Part shown: in pieces, positions 1 through 7,784 of the stretch
Numbering within the stretch: the first letter of the stretch is position 1
Layout: the number at the start of each line of letters is the position of its first letter
NCBI GenBank assembly: GCA_036939975.1
Contig: JALLPB010001220.1
Span: 1-10,657, forward strand
Length of the DNA stretch: 10,657 nt
DNA from: Cyclostephanos tholiformis
Taxonomy: Eukaryota; Bacillariophyta; Thalassiosirophyceae; Thalassiosirales; Thalassiosiraceae
Reading direction: 5' to 3'
The notes under the pieces: generated by a model
Databases searched by the model: none
What the model was told of the DNA's origin: nothing
The model's input: the letters and a program-made list of their open reading frames with translations, nothing else
Position numbers and translations under genes: made by a program

Positions 1-12
1 CTCATAAAAAGG

Positions 13-49
13 GGGGAAGCCCGATGGAGAAGAAATGGGGGGCTTCCCC
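13..49. repeat. Inverted repeat, 10-bp perfect stem
   Basis: GGGGAAGCCC (13-22) pairs perfectly with GGGCTTCCCC (40-49) across a 17-nt loop. It could be a terminal inverted repeat remnant or a chance hairpin in G-rich DNA. No flanking duplication can be judged because the window begins here. Confidence 0.5.
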
Positions 50-136
50 TCCTTTGCCCTCAACCTCATTGTACCATTACAACAGAAAGTAACTCAACAC
101 TAGAGAGATACCAGCGGCATTGATGGGAATAGGAGG

Positions 137-188
137 TGCAAATTTGCCCCTCTTGGAAGAAAAGGGGCATATTGCAAATTTGCCCCTT
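137..188. repeat. Short direct repeat with an intervening inverted copy
   Basis: TGCAAATTTGCCCCT occurs at 137-151 and again at 173-187. Between them, AGGGGCATATTGCA is close to the reverse complement of the same word. The cluster lies about 100 bp before the first element relic. It may be a decayed element end, but no target duplication is identified. Confidence 0.5.
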
Positions 189-293
189 CTTCCATTCTAG
201 GTTCCACCTGGAACATAACAATACCTACTATTCACATCTAATACTCACAATTGCATTGCACTTGACAAGCTATCAATAAAATAATAATCAACC

Positions 294-2161
294 ATGTGCA
301 TCAATCACCTGGAAGATATTGGGAAGAGACTACTGGGAAAGAAGATGAAGAAGAAAATGGCGGCCATCAATGACAAGACTACCGCATATTTCTCCTCAGC
401 TGATGATGACATCAATAATGACAACAATGAGGGTGGAGGTGGAAATGATGAGGACAATGACTACAATGATGACATGGACACCAACAACTTTTTTTGTCAA
501 TAATGATGATGAGGTTGGGGAGGAGTAACTGGGGAGGAAAGGGAAGGGAAAATGAGAAAGGGGGGGTGGGAAAACTAGAAACCATTTCTCCCCAGCTGGC
601 AACTATGATGAGGAAAACAAATTCAATGACGGTAGAGGTAGATACAATGAAGTCAATGACTATGTGGATGACATGGGCATTGATGAATCGTTAAGCAAAA
701 ATGATGACAAACGAGGGGGGAAGAAACTGTGGGAGAAGAGGAAGGCAGTGGCCCTGAAGAAAAAGAGGAAGGGGGCTGAGAAGACAACACACCTTTTCTC
801 CCCAGTTGGCAACAATGACAAGAATAACAATTCAATGATGGCAGAGGTGGAAACAATGAGAACAATACTACAAGGATGACAAGGTCAGCGATGATTTTTC
901 AGTGAAATGATGATGAGGGCAGGGGGGGGAAACTGTGGATGAGCTTAAAGTAAAAGATATAGCAAAGCATGGTCATGTCATTTGCTATGTTAGAGTTCCA
1001 ATAACTTTAAATGATTGATTCTTCAAAAATGGTAAAGAATGGCTTGACACTACCTACCAAATAACCAGATCCAAACACAAGGGCACATTTGAATTGTATA
1101 TCACATTGTCATAAAGACTCTGTCATGGTCGTATGTGAGACCCAGCAAATGCCAATATGCAAACACTTGCTGCAATACTACTTGCTTGGAAAGTTAGTGG
1201 CATGGGAAAATGAAAGTTAAAGAAATTTTTCTGTGCTCACCTTGGCATAGGCTTCTGTCCCAAAAGATGAGTTGAGTATGGACATGCTGACTGATGGCCA
1301 TAGCACGGTTCACATTGTGGCTGTATTGACTTTACATACAAAGGAAAAGAGATGGCCAAAAAGATTGAGTGGATTAAAAAAATTGGACAAGGAGATAACG
1401 ATGCACTAACAATGTCGTCTCAAGATCAAAGCCATCACACTGGTGTCCAACATAGAGCGTGTTCAAGTGGTTGTTGGTGGCAATCCAAGGTCAAGGGAGA
1501 ATTGAGATGAGATTGTTAGAATTAAAAGAAATTGGGATTGAGTCAAGCTCTTATTACTATGGGGGCAGTTTGAATAGAAAAGATGTAAAAAAGGTGATGA
1601 ATAATGTCACCCACCTTTTTTGATGAATTCATGGCAATTTTTAATGAGGGGAAGAAGCCTGAATGCATAACGACAGATGCAGACATTGATGCAATATGCA
1701 ATATGCCTGCATTTTTGAAAGGAGTTTATTCTTTGGGATGGTGGGGCATTTTAGTTAACTTGAACTGTTATGCACATACTTACCTTTGATATGTGCAAGT
1801 AGTGGTGCATGGAAATGCAGCGCTTGTTGTACTGTCACCCCCAAGGTGCACTTGATGCTCAAGTACAGCCTGGCAAATGTGGAATATTCAGGGGGGGGGG
1901 GTTAGGTGGCAAAATGGAGGATCGGGAGAAATGTCTCCATCAAATGGGGATACATCTGCAACAGCACTTTTGCACTGCTCAAAACCCGGTCATTCACATT
2001 GTTGCAAGAAGGCAAGTTCCTACTTGTCACATCTTAATGTGATTGCACACACGAACATGATGAATAAGGGAACAAGCATTCCTTTTCTGTTGCAAAGGTT
2101 TACAACACAGGTGCAATGCATCAAAAAAAGCAGTGTGATATGGGGCAATATGAGGCAATGA
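294..2161 (+). pseudogene. Relic of a large transposable-element ORF, family unassigned
   Basis: The reading starts at a well-placed ATG (ACCATG, 294) and runs through the Lys/Asn/Asp repeat. It then continues through collinear fragments in shifting frames on the + strand. Examples are HGHVICYVRVPITLND and KGTFELYITLS (about 961-1110, one TGA inside), VSNIERVQVVVGGNPRS (about 1440-1500), EIGIESSSYYYGGSLNRKD (about 1529-1590), DIDAICNMPAFLKGVYS (1685-1735), TPKVHLMLKY (1837-1866) and GGLGGKMEDREKCLHQMGI (about 1897-1955), followed by TAQNPVIHIVARR. The fragments read like one ancient protein broken by several frameshifts and stops. Phrases such as VQVVVGG, NMPxFLKGVY and TPKVHLM resemble uncharacterised transposon-type proteins repeated in diatom and other eukaryotic genomes, but I cannot name the superfamily. 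CpG is almost absent. Joining the repeat part and the body into one gene is inference. Confidence 0.5.
306..935 (+). repeat. Degenerate coding tandem repeat, about 200-210 nt per unit
   Basis: Three copies of a landmark close to TTTCTCCCCAGCTGGCAAC start at 389, 585 and 795, spaced 196 and 210 nt. Each is followed by Asn/Asp/Gly-rich and then Lys-rich coding sequence. Across frames the units read roughly as FSPxGNxDxxN, then FNDGRG, then NDDxxGGKLW, then a KKKRK-rich block ending TTHLFSP. A partial earlier unit precedes 389 (GKRLLGKKMKKK, then KTTAYFSS). The 210-nt unit equals 70 codons and the 196-nt unit implies an indel, so the array began as an in-frame protein repeat that has since decayed. 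Confidence 0.65.
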
Positions 2162-2899
2162 AATACTTCAAAAAGGAAGCAAAGATGAACAAACTTACAT
2201 GGTTAGTGTAAATATTTGACAATGTCAGGAGGAGGGATGGGAAGGAGTGCATTGGCTTGGCCATGTTGTGCCATCTTGAGAATAAAAAGAGGGAGGGGAA
2301 TTTGGGTGAGTGATGAATGGATAAAAATACCCATCAATTAGTATTGGTTCCTTTGTCAGTAAAATAAAATTGGCCAAAAAGCAATCTTCATACTACTAGT
2401 CGAGTCGCTTGCCCCCCTTACACCCACACATAACTACCCCTTCATCTGTAAGGAAATAAGAACCAGCTAATATTCAAGGATGTGACAGCTAAATCCATCA
2501 GATCACCATTTCTCTCTATGATACTTTTAGGTGTACTGAGTTAACATAGGATTTGAAAATCAACAATAAAAATAACCTCTCACATCTGTACATAAATGTG
2601 TAATTTGAAATACTTCTATTTGGTGCAGCTGACATATGGTGCACATGCCACATCCTTTCAATACATCTTATCACCAAACACGTGCAATCATCATGCCTCC
2701 TTATGTCCAGCCCGGCAGAATCACTGGGCACGGATGCATGTGTGGTACACTTCACATCATAAGCTCACCCTCCTTGCATTGGCAAAGTGGATCCAGGAGA
2801 GGAGGGGTTGAGTCTGTGCACTGTGGCACAAAGTCTTCAAGTTACACATTCACTTTTCTTGGAGTGGCAGCACAGGGAGTAGGTGGCAATAACCCCAGC
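2162..2899. other. Stretch without a recognisable gene
   Basis: AT-rich, CpG-poor sequence between two element relics. Open frames here (for example the left part of the frame open from 2636) show no family motif and probably arise by chance. The right edge presumably holds the decayed 5' end of the transposase relic. I looked for a terminal inverted repeat with a TA duplication and could not find a convincing one by eye. Confidence 0.5.
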
Positions 2900-3882
2900 C
2901 TTACTATGATCACAAGCAGCAGGAAGGCTAATTGTGCCGGACATCTCTGGCAGCTGAAGCCCATTGAGGATGCCCTGCTCTGCTATGTCTTCAAGCAGCA
3001 TGAGCAGGGCATCACCATTCTGGTTTTTAAGCCTTGTGAAGAAGAGTTCTGTGTTTCAATTTGTGTGGGCCCATTCGCTTGTGTACCATATGGGCACACA
3101 TGAATTGCAGTGCAAACCCACAACAGACTACATGAATCTCATGCCCCCACTCCTTCAGGGCCCACATTGTGACCAGCATTACATCTTTAACATGGATCAA
3201 ACACCATTTTTTCATTTCAAAGAAGGAGATGATGAAGATGGTTGGTGAAAAAACCATCCAAATTTGCACCTCATCCAATGACACAAAGCACGTGACAGTG
3301 GCTGTCATGATCACCATTGACAGTACCGTACTCTCCTCGATGATCATTTTCAAGGGGAAGCCTAAGGGGTGGATTGCAATGTACAAATTTGCCACATACC
3401 TGAAAACCCACAATGACAAATGTCAGGACTATGCATGGATGCTGGATGAGGGCATGATGCTTGCATGGGTCAAAAAAAGTACTTAAACCGCATGTTGTCG
3501 CCACATTCTGCTCCTCATCCTCAACAGCTAATAATGCAACATAATGGCATTGGTGGTGACACAAATACAGGAGGTTGGCATCAAGGTAAAGCACATCCCC
3601 GGTAGATGTACTTTCCTCTACCATCCCATCAACATTGGCTTCAATGAGCCATTTAAGGACCACGTCAGGCAGCAGAGGATTGTGTGGATAATTTTGAAGG
3701 GGGTCATCCACAGGACAACTAGCCCACTGACAAGGCATGACATTTCAAGGTGGGTGGATTGCCGGGCAATGACAGATATGAAAATGAAGGTAGAGATCAT
3801 CTGTAACACGTGGTTGAGATGGTTGCAAATGATTTGCCAAGGGTGCACCAAAGTTGATTTCCGGGGTGATGGTGAGGGATGA
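2900..3882 (+). pseudogene. Pogo/Tigger-like DDE transposase pseudogene
   Basis: Fragments in order match a diatom-type DDE_1 transposase. They are an N-terminal helix-turn-helix start (QLKPIEDALLCYVFKQHEQG, about 2950-3010), a central part (WAHSLVYHMGTHE), the first catalytic Asp in IFNMDQTP (Asp codon 3195-3197), the strand VLSSMIIFKGKPKG, the conserved WMLDEGMMLAWV, then IPGRCTFLYHP and FNEPFKDH near the third catalytic site. The family cuts and rejoins DNA at terminal inverted repeats with three acidic residues. Here the second Asp codon is AAC (3523-3525), immediately before tandem TAA codons (3529-3534), and the third is AAC (3631-3633). The frame also shifts near 3220-3260, again at an A7 run near 3474, and between 3487 and 3520. 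The copy is therefore dead. The exact 5' end is uncertain. Confidence 0.88.
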
Positions 3883-4006
3883 TGAACCAGAGATGATGAT
3901 GGGGGGGGAGACAAGGGGAACTAAAGTTGGGGGCATGGTGATGGTAACATGGTTGAATTATTTGACAATTAATTGATTATTCATTATCATAAATTACATT
4001 CTTCTA

Positions 4007-4521
4007 CTACTTCTCCTTCTTGCATGAGTTACCAACCTCCTCCCTTCTTTTTTGAGTCCGGACATTGCATCCCTCTAAGTCCTCTATCATTGCCATGCAC
4101 TTCTTGATGGCCTTGCACTTTGCCTCTCCCCTCACAATGACTTCATCTGCTGACAGATAATAATTCGACTTAATCTCCAGCAAACAAGAGATGATTGTTG
4201 CCTGGTAACACCCCCTCATCACATGGACATTTGCCTCTCCTCCCTGCTGCGTGTGGCCTTGTTGCCACTAAACACCCTCATCACCTGGGCAAGCACCTTG
4301 TCATAGCACTCCATTTGTACCACCATATTGCACATTAAAAAGCCAACACAACAAGGGTAAATGCTGTCTGTCATCCAATAACAGGCAAACACAGTCTACT
4401 CCTGGCTGTCCACCAAAACCTGCACCTTCCAAAGGAGCACCACCACATCCTCATCCATCACACAACTGCAGACTGTGTGCTCTTCATAGACATAGGTGCA
4501 GCCCTGATTGTCCATCTTCAT
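4007..4521 (-). pseudogene. Accessory-ORF pseudogene convergent with the transposase
   Basis: On the - strand a protein-like reading starts at ATG 4521 (MKMDNQGCTYVYEEHTV) and runs in one frame to 4219. An in-frame TAG sits at 4398-4396 and a TGA at 4221-4219. A frameshift then leads into GCYQATIISCLLEIKSNYYL, SADEVIVRGEAKCKAIKKC and EDLEGCNVRTQKRREEVGNS, ending at 4007. The fragment order FLMCNMV, CYDKVLAQVMRVFSGN, then GCYQATIIS resembles a hypothetical protein I associate with diatom repeats, but I cannot assign a domain. The C-terminus is basic (KRREEVGN) and could bind nucleic acid. It lies tail-to-tail with the DDE relic, about 125 bp away, and shows the same CpG-poor decay, so I infer both belonged to one element. 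Confidence 0.6.
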
Positions 4522-4801
4522 CCCAACAATTTTGATGGTTCTTATACTGGGCAGATGAGTACCCATAACAGCCTGATGAGCCCAAATGGTGTAAAAATTG
4601 ATGCTTACTCACTTGGGGAAAAAGAATGGAACCTGTCACAGATAAGTCTCTATGTTGGAACAGTGCTTGTAATCAGAAAATTTCTCCAATCAAAAACATT
4701 CTAGTATCAGACTCCTGTAAGAATTCAAACATCTAGAGTTATGTAACTAAAACTAAGGGATGGCGCAACTTCTTTTTACGAGAAAGTCATCAAGAAGTGA
4801 A
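4522..4801. other. Region upstream of the accessory ORF, no gene seen
   Basis: This stretch probably holds the 5' flank of the decayed accessory ORF and possibly the right end of the pogo-like element. The + strand open frame across 4477-4704 is largely antisense to that ORF and has no motif of its own. No clear inverted-repeat partner was found for the left side of the element. Confidence 0.4.
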
Positions 4802-4922
4802 ACGTGATTCACGTCATCATGAAGCGTGATTCATGTTGTTCTTTGCAAGTGCAAATTGATTCCTTCATTAACTCTCTACAGACCCGGCATGATTCATGTT
4901 GTAAAGCATGATTTATGCTGTC
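4802..4922 (+). repeat. Four copies of a 16-18 bp CGTGATTCATGTTG-like repeat
   Basis: The copies are CGTGATTCACGTCATC (from about 4803), GCGTGATTCATGTTGTT (4824-4840), GGCATGATTCATGTTGT (4886-4902) and AGCATGATTTATGCTGT (4905-4921). The first contains the near-palindrome CGTGATTCACG. Several differences between copies are CG versus CA or TG, as expected if one CpG-containing unit decayed by deamination. The role is unknown: they could be subterminal transposase-binding repeats, protein-binding sites or a minisatellite. Confidence 0.6.
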
Positions 4923-4974
4923 TACTGCATTCAAATAAGGATTCCAATTTTTTTAATTAGGTTTTCTGGTACCT

Positions 4975-4986
4975 GTACCTAGGTAC
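4975..4986. repeat. 12-bp perfect palindrome GTACCTAGGTAC
   Basis: A perfect palindrome preceded by a further GGTACC at 4969-4974, so GTACC recurs within a few bases. It is too short to assign a role and is listed because it follows the repeat cluster directly. Confidence 0.4.
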
Positions 4987-5788
4987 GTAAGGATTTTTAT
5001 GTTACAAGGCACAACTGAAATAAGGGTTAGGGAAATAACTAGACACTGGAGTAAAGCAAATAAGACATAATAGTGTATTGCTTAGATTTACTGAGTAATT
5101 TTTGAGCAGTGGCCGAGGAAAGAAGGACATTTCCACTCCTCCTCTCTATGATATTTTAGAGGGTGTCCACAGTACAGGATTTTTTTTTGTAGCACAAAAA
5201 CACAAAAACATACCTTTCCCACCCCAGAAAAGGTGCATGTTTTCTTGTTTTAATATGCAAGGTCCAGAGGGTACCTTTCACATAAAAAACATAGTTTCTT
5301 CCAACACTTGGCTGCCTGCTGCCTTGGCCTTGAAAAAACAGAAACAGTTTTGCCTCCGAGCAGTGCCTCAATCTTTGACGTCACCTTCTGCCCCCTGCCT
5401 GGAGTACTATCATATATTCATTCATCATGTTATGGATGGCATGCTCCCCTCACCTAAAAGGCTGTTACCCAATGGTGCTCCCACCGGTGTTATGGATGTT
5501 CCCCCCCCTTTCTACAACAGCCAAAGCTTTTTTTCTTAGCAAGAAGAGCAGCTTCAAGTTTATTGTAGTGCTCTCTGCTGGGCTAAGGAATAATGTAGGA
5601 ACTCATCATACCAATGCAATTCATGGAAAAGTCTCCCTGCCACTACAGCCAAACCGCAGAAGTGTAAGCAGAGATTATTGCCCTTGTTCCTCATCGCGGC
5701 TACAATGAGGGAATTTAACCAAACTCGGATTCACAAACCCCCCAGGTTTTAGCCCATCTTCACATGACTGATTGCATCTTCTATTTCT
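4987..5788. other. Unassigned CpG-poor stretch, possible element remnant
   Basis: No intact gene is supported. A 145-codon + frame (5102-5539) begins at TTG, lacks recognisable motifs and contains homopolymer-driven residues. On the - strand, broken fragments such as KTVSVFSRPRQQAAKCWKKL and ILKQENMHLFWGG look protein-like and may be a remnant of another repeat, but they cannot be assigned. A C8 run lies at 5501-5508. Confidence 0.4.
5376..5383. promoter_or_regulatory. Perfect CRE palindrome TGACGTCA
   Basis: The 8-bp cAMP-response element consensus bound by bZIP factors. TGACGT-type sites mediate CO2/cAMP responses in diatoms. This one lies in element-derived DNA with no adjacent intact gene, so function is doubtful. 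Confidence 0.25.
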
Positions 5789-6647
5789 TTGCGCCATTCA
5801 TTGTCGTCTTTGTCTGCTTCAACATTGTCAGCGGTATCAGCACCATCCTCTTCTGCTGTTTCTGATCAGCATACTGTACGCATACACGATCCTGTCATCT
5901 CCTCTACAAAAATGCATTTTGTGAAGTGGTTACATCCCAAGCAACTGATACATCTGTTCATTGGTGATGAGATATTTGTTGTCATTCCACCTCTTACTGA
6001 ACCTCCCACCTCACAAGAGGCCACAACGATGCTAAATGATGTGACGAGGCACTTCAACGTTGTGATACTTGATTTGTTAGGGAAATTAATTAGGTCCGAA
6101 TGAGAGGCCACACTCACCACAAAGAAGAAATCCCATGCCATTTCTCATTATTCATGGGAAGCATACAAATTTGCCGGCAGGGTTTGTCATTACCCAGAAC
6201 AGTCTACTCTTGAAATTCCATATAACAATCTGCGAAAGAAATTGTATAGCAGGTATTGGTCAGATGGTCATGGTATTACCATCAAATTATGTGGCTACCC
6301 TAACGATGTCAAGGTCTTGCTGCCATTTTGGTGTATTTTGTTCGTGGAGATATAGCAACTGACAATGCCGCCTGCTGGCCTTTTTAGCCTTGTTCAATGG
6401 ATGTCAATATTTGATTATCAAATTATCATCAAAGTTCTATCAACCAGAATCGAAGTCCAAATTGAGGGTTGTAGCGAACTTGAACAATCAGCTCACTAAT
6501 GCCAAGGACTCGATTGACCAATCGAGCCATCCACCTTTCCATAACATCATCATCCAACCAATTGAGAGCACACTCCAGATGGAGATTACACACGATCGGT
6601 TAACCAAATTTTGTCATCGAGTGGACAAATTATTGCAAAAGGTTTAA
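5789..6647 (+). pseudogene. Frameshifted coding relic, Ser-rich N-terminus and polar tail
   Basis: One + strand frame stays readable from ATG 5789 to about 6353, broken only by a TGA at 6101-6103. It then hits a TAG and continues from about 6390 in another frame to a stop near 6645. The N-terminus is Ser/Ala-rich (SLSSLSASTLSAVSAPSSS). The middle is aromatic (YSWEAYKFAGRVCHYPEQS, NNLRKKLYSRYWSDGHG, PNDVKVLLPFW). The tail is polar and possibly coiled coil (LRVVANLNNQLTNAKDS, HRVDKLLQKV). TGA from CGA and TAG from CAG are each single C-to-T changes, so the interruptions look like deamination. CpG is depleted, but less than further left, suggesting a younger insertion. I do not recognise the family. 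A third mobile-element ORF is the likeliest explanation, and a decayed host gene is possible. Confidence 0.45.
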
Positions 6648-7146
6648 TTGTTACTATCATAGTTTCATGGCACTGCATATACCCATCATCCCTTTATCGA
6701 AATACACGGAAATCTAATGTTCATGCTGGTCAGTGCCAACAGAATGACTCGACAATGTGCAAAGGGGATAGAACTATCATCAAGGGTGCCATCATTGTTT
6801 GGGTCATTAATACCCATGACAGAATGTTCTTGGGAATCTACATCCCAGGGACTTTTGTTGTTGTTGTTGCCAAACAAAGCACAAGCCCTCTGCCCTCTTT
6901 GGCAATTCATTCAGAGTAGATGGCTGTAGAGGGGAGAATGGAAAGGTCTGATGCTGGTGTTGGGATACCAAAGCAGAGAGATGTAGATCAAAGAACTCTC
7001 CATTCTCTTCATTGTCATCTTCATCATCTTCCCCACCCAAGGCGTAGGCATTCCAATCATGACACCTATGAAGATCGGGAACCGGGGTATTCGACGTGGC
7101 GACCAATAAGCAGGTCGCCTTCGATGGTGGATGGGTCGCCTTCAAC

Positions 7147-7166
7147 GGGGGAGGGGGGGGGGGGGG
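7147..7166 (+). repeat. Poly-G tract, G5-A-G14
   Basis: Nineteen G in twenty bases, the longest G run in the window. It could fold as a G-quadruplex and is a likely place for a length error in the sequence, so frames crossing it should not be trusted. Confidence 0.8.
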
Positions 7167-7259
7167 CTATGCAACAACCAGTGGGGAGAGAGGGAAGGCA
7201 TTGCCACTGAAGGTTCTTTGGAAGTCCATCGATGTATTCTTGCAATTGATGGATAAGTA

Positions 7260-7267
7260 TGACGTCA
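7260..7267. promoter_or_regulatory. Perfect CRE palindrome TGACGTCA
   Basis: Second exact copy of the 8-bp CRE in the window. It lies just past the stop of the - strand gene and about 860 bp before the phosphodiesterase ATG. Relevance to cAMP signalling is speculative because of that distance. Confidence 0.25.
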
Positions 7268-7313
7268 TGATGGTGGGGTACAAGAAGCCGCAGACAAAAA
7301 TTGACTCTTCCCG

Positions 7314-7784
7314 TCAATTGTATCTGACAGCGTAGTTTTCTCCTCCGATGAGAAGGAAACCACAATCATTGGCGGATTCAAGGAGATAGCCATAAAGACT
7401 ATCACACCAAAAGAAGTTGTTGGTTTCGTTCTTCTTTGAGTAGCTAACCTCCTTGTCGAATCCAAAAATCCCGGAAAGATAATGCGTGATGTGCCGCTGA
7501 TGAGAGAGAAGCCAATAGTAGGTCCGAGCGGAATAATGATTGAATGGCACATAGGAGATGGAAGCCAAGGGAGATGGGAGGGGAGCGAGGTTATGGATGA
7601 ACCACACCAACAAAAATGTAGCAGAGTTGAGGAGCAGAACACAGGCTCCGTGGCACCGAGCACGTGGGAATAACTACACGCATGCATTGAACATGCAACT
7701 TACAAGAGATCCCCCAATGGGGGGGGAGAACCAAGGGGTCTGGACAGAGATATACAAGACTGGAATATTGGCGGATTTTACCAT
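7314..7784 (-). CDS. Hypothetical small membrane protein, interrupted by one TAG
   Basis: A 157-codon - strand frame from ATG 7784 (context ACCATGG, with an in-frame TAG 12 nt upstream) to TGA 7316-7314. Codon 37 is TAG (7676-7674). After it 119 sense codons run with no Met at all, so an ATG-started product must include the left part. Codon use is natural, with many C- or G-ending codons (AAG AAG AAC GAA ACC AAC AAC TTC), and CpG is at normal level. Residues 46-63 (GACVLLLNSATFLLVWFI) form a probable membrane segment. A possible N-glycosylation sequon, NET, lies at 119-121, and the C-terminus is aromatic and Asn-rich (NNFFWCDSLYGYLLES, GGENYAVRYN). I do not recognise the family. It may be spliced, read through or recently broken. 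The C8 run in codons 20-22 is a possible sequence-error site but does not remove the TAG. Confidence 0.5.
7674..7703 (-). other. Candidate 30-nt GT-AG mini-intron containing the in-frame TAG
   Basis: Codons 28-37 of the - strand gene begin with GTAAGT, a perfect 5' splice consensus, and end with GTGTAG, a valid 3' AG. The length is a multiple of three and the only internal stop of the gene is its last codon. Removing it would leave a 146-residue open frame. Thirty nucleotides is far shorter than typical diatom introns (usually well above 50 nt), so a point mutation creating TAG is an equal or better explanation. Confidence 0.3.

Larger units (their letters stand above)
6648..7313. other. Transition zone, no gene supported
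   Basis: Open frames on both strands (for example 6611-6919 + and 7145-6807 -) are mutually antisense and show no family motif. A (GTT)4 microsatellite lies around 6856-6870. It is read as a Gln run on the - strand and a Val run on the + strand, which favours low-complexity DNA over coding. CpG frequency rises sharply from about 7040. The right part is probably the 3' flank of the - strand gene ending at 7314. Confidence 0.4.

Noticed and set aside
1960..2010. Possible CCHC zinc knuckle (HCSKPGHSHCCKK)
   Set aside because: The C-x2-C-x4-H-x4-C spacing is not met and the first Cys is absent. The overlapping frame fits the larger relic better (TAQNPVIHIVARR).
2636..2900. Left half of the + frame open from 2636 as the transposase N-terminus
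   Set aside because: Family-like sequence begins only around 2900 (SSRKAN, then QLKPIEDALL). The earlier residues show no helix-turn-helix or other feature.
5102..5539. 145-codon + strand ORF
   Set aside because: It starts at TTG with no nearby ATG, has no recognisable motif, includes homopolymer stretches and lies in CpG-poor relic DNA.
6611..7145. Overlapping ORFs on both strands with Gln or Val runs
   Set aside because: They are mirror readings of a GTT microsatellite and flanking DNA, with no family motif and several frame changes.
7096..7673. + strand frames such as 7096-7335 and 7482-7673 as a gene
   Set aside because: They are antisense to the better - strand frame, need a frameshift plus removal of a TGA, use poorer codons and cross the G14 run.
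7265..7687. 140-codon - strand ORF in the alternative frame
   Set aside because: It overlaps the 7784-7314 frame on the same strand and is rich in Ser, Pro and Cys without motif. It appears to be an off-frame shadow of the small membrane-protein gene.
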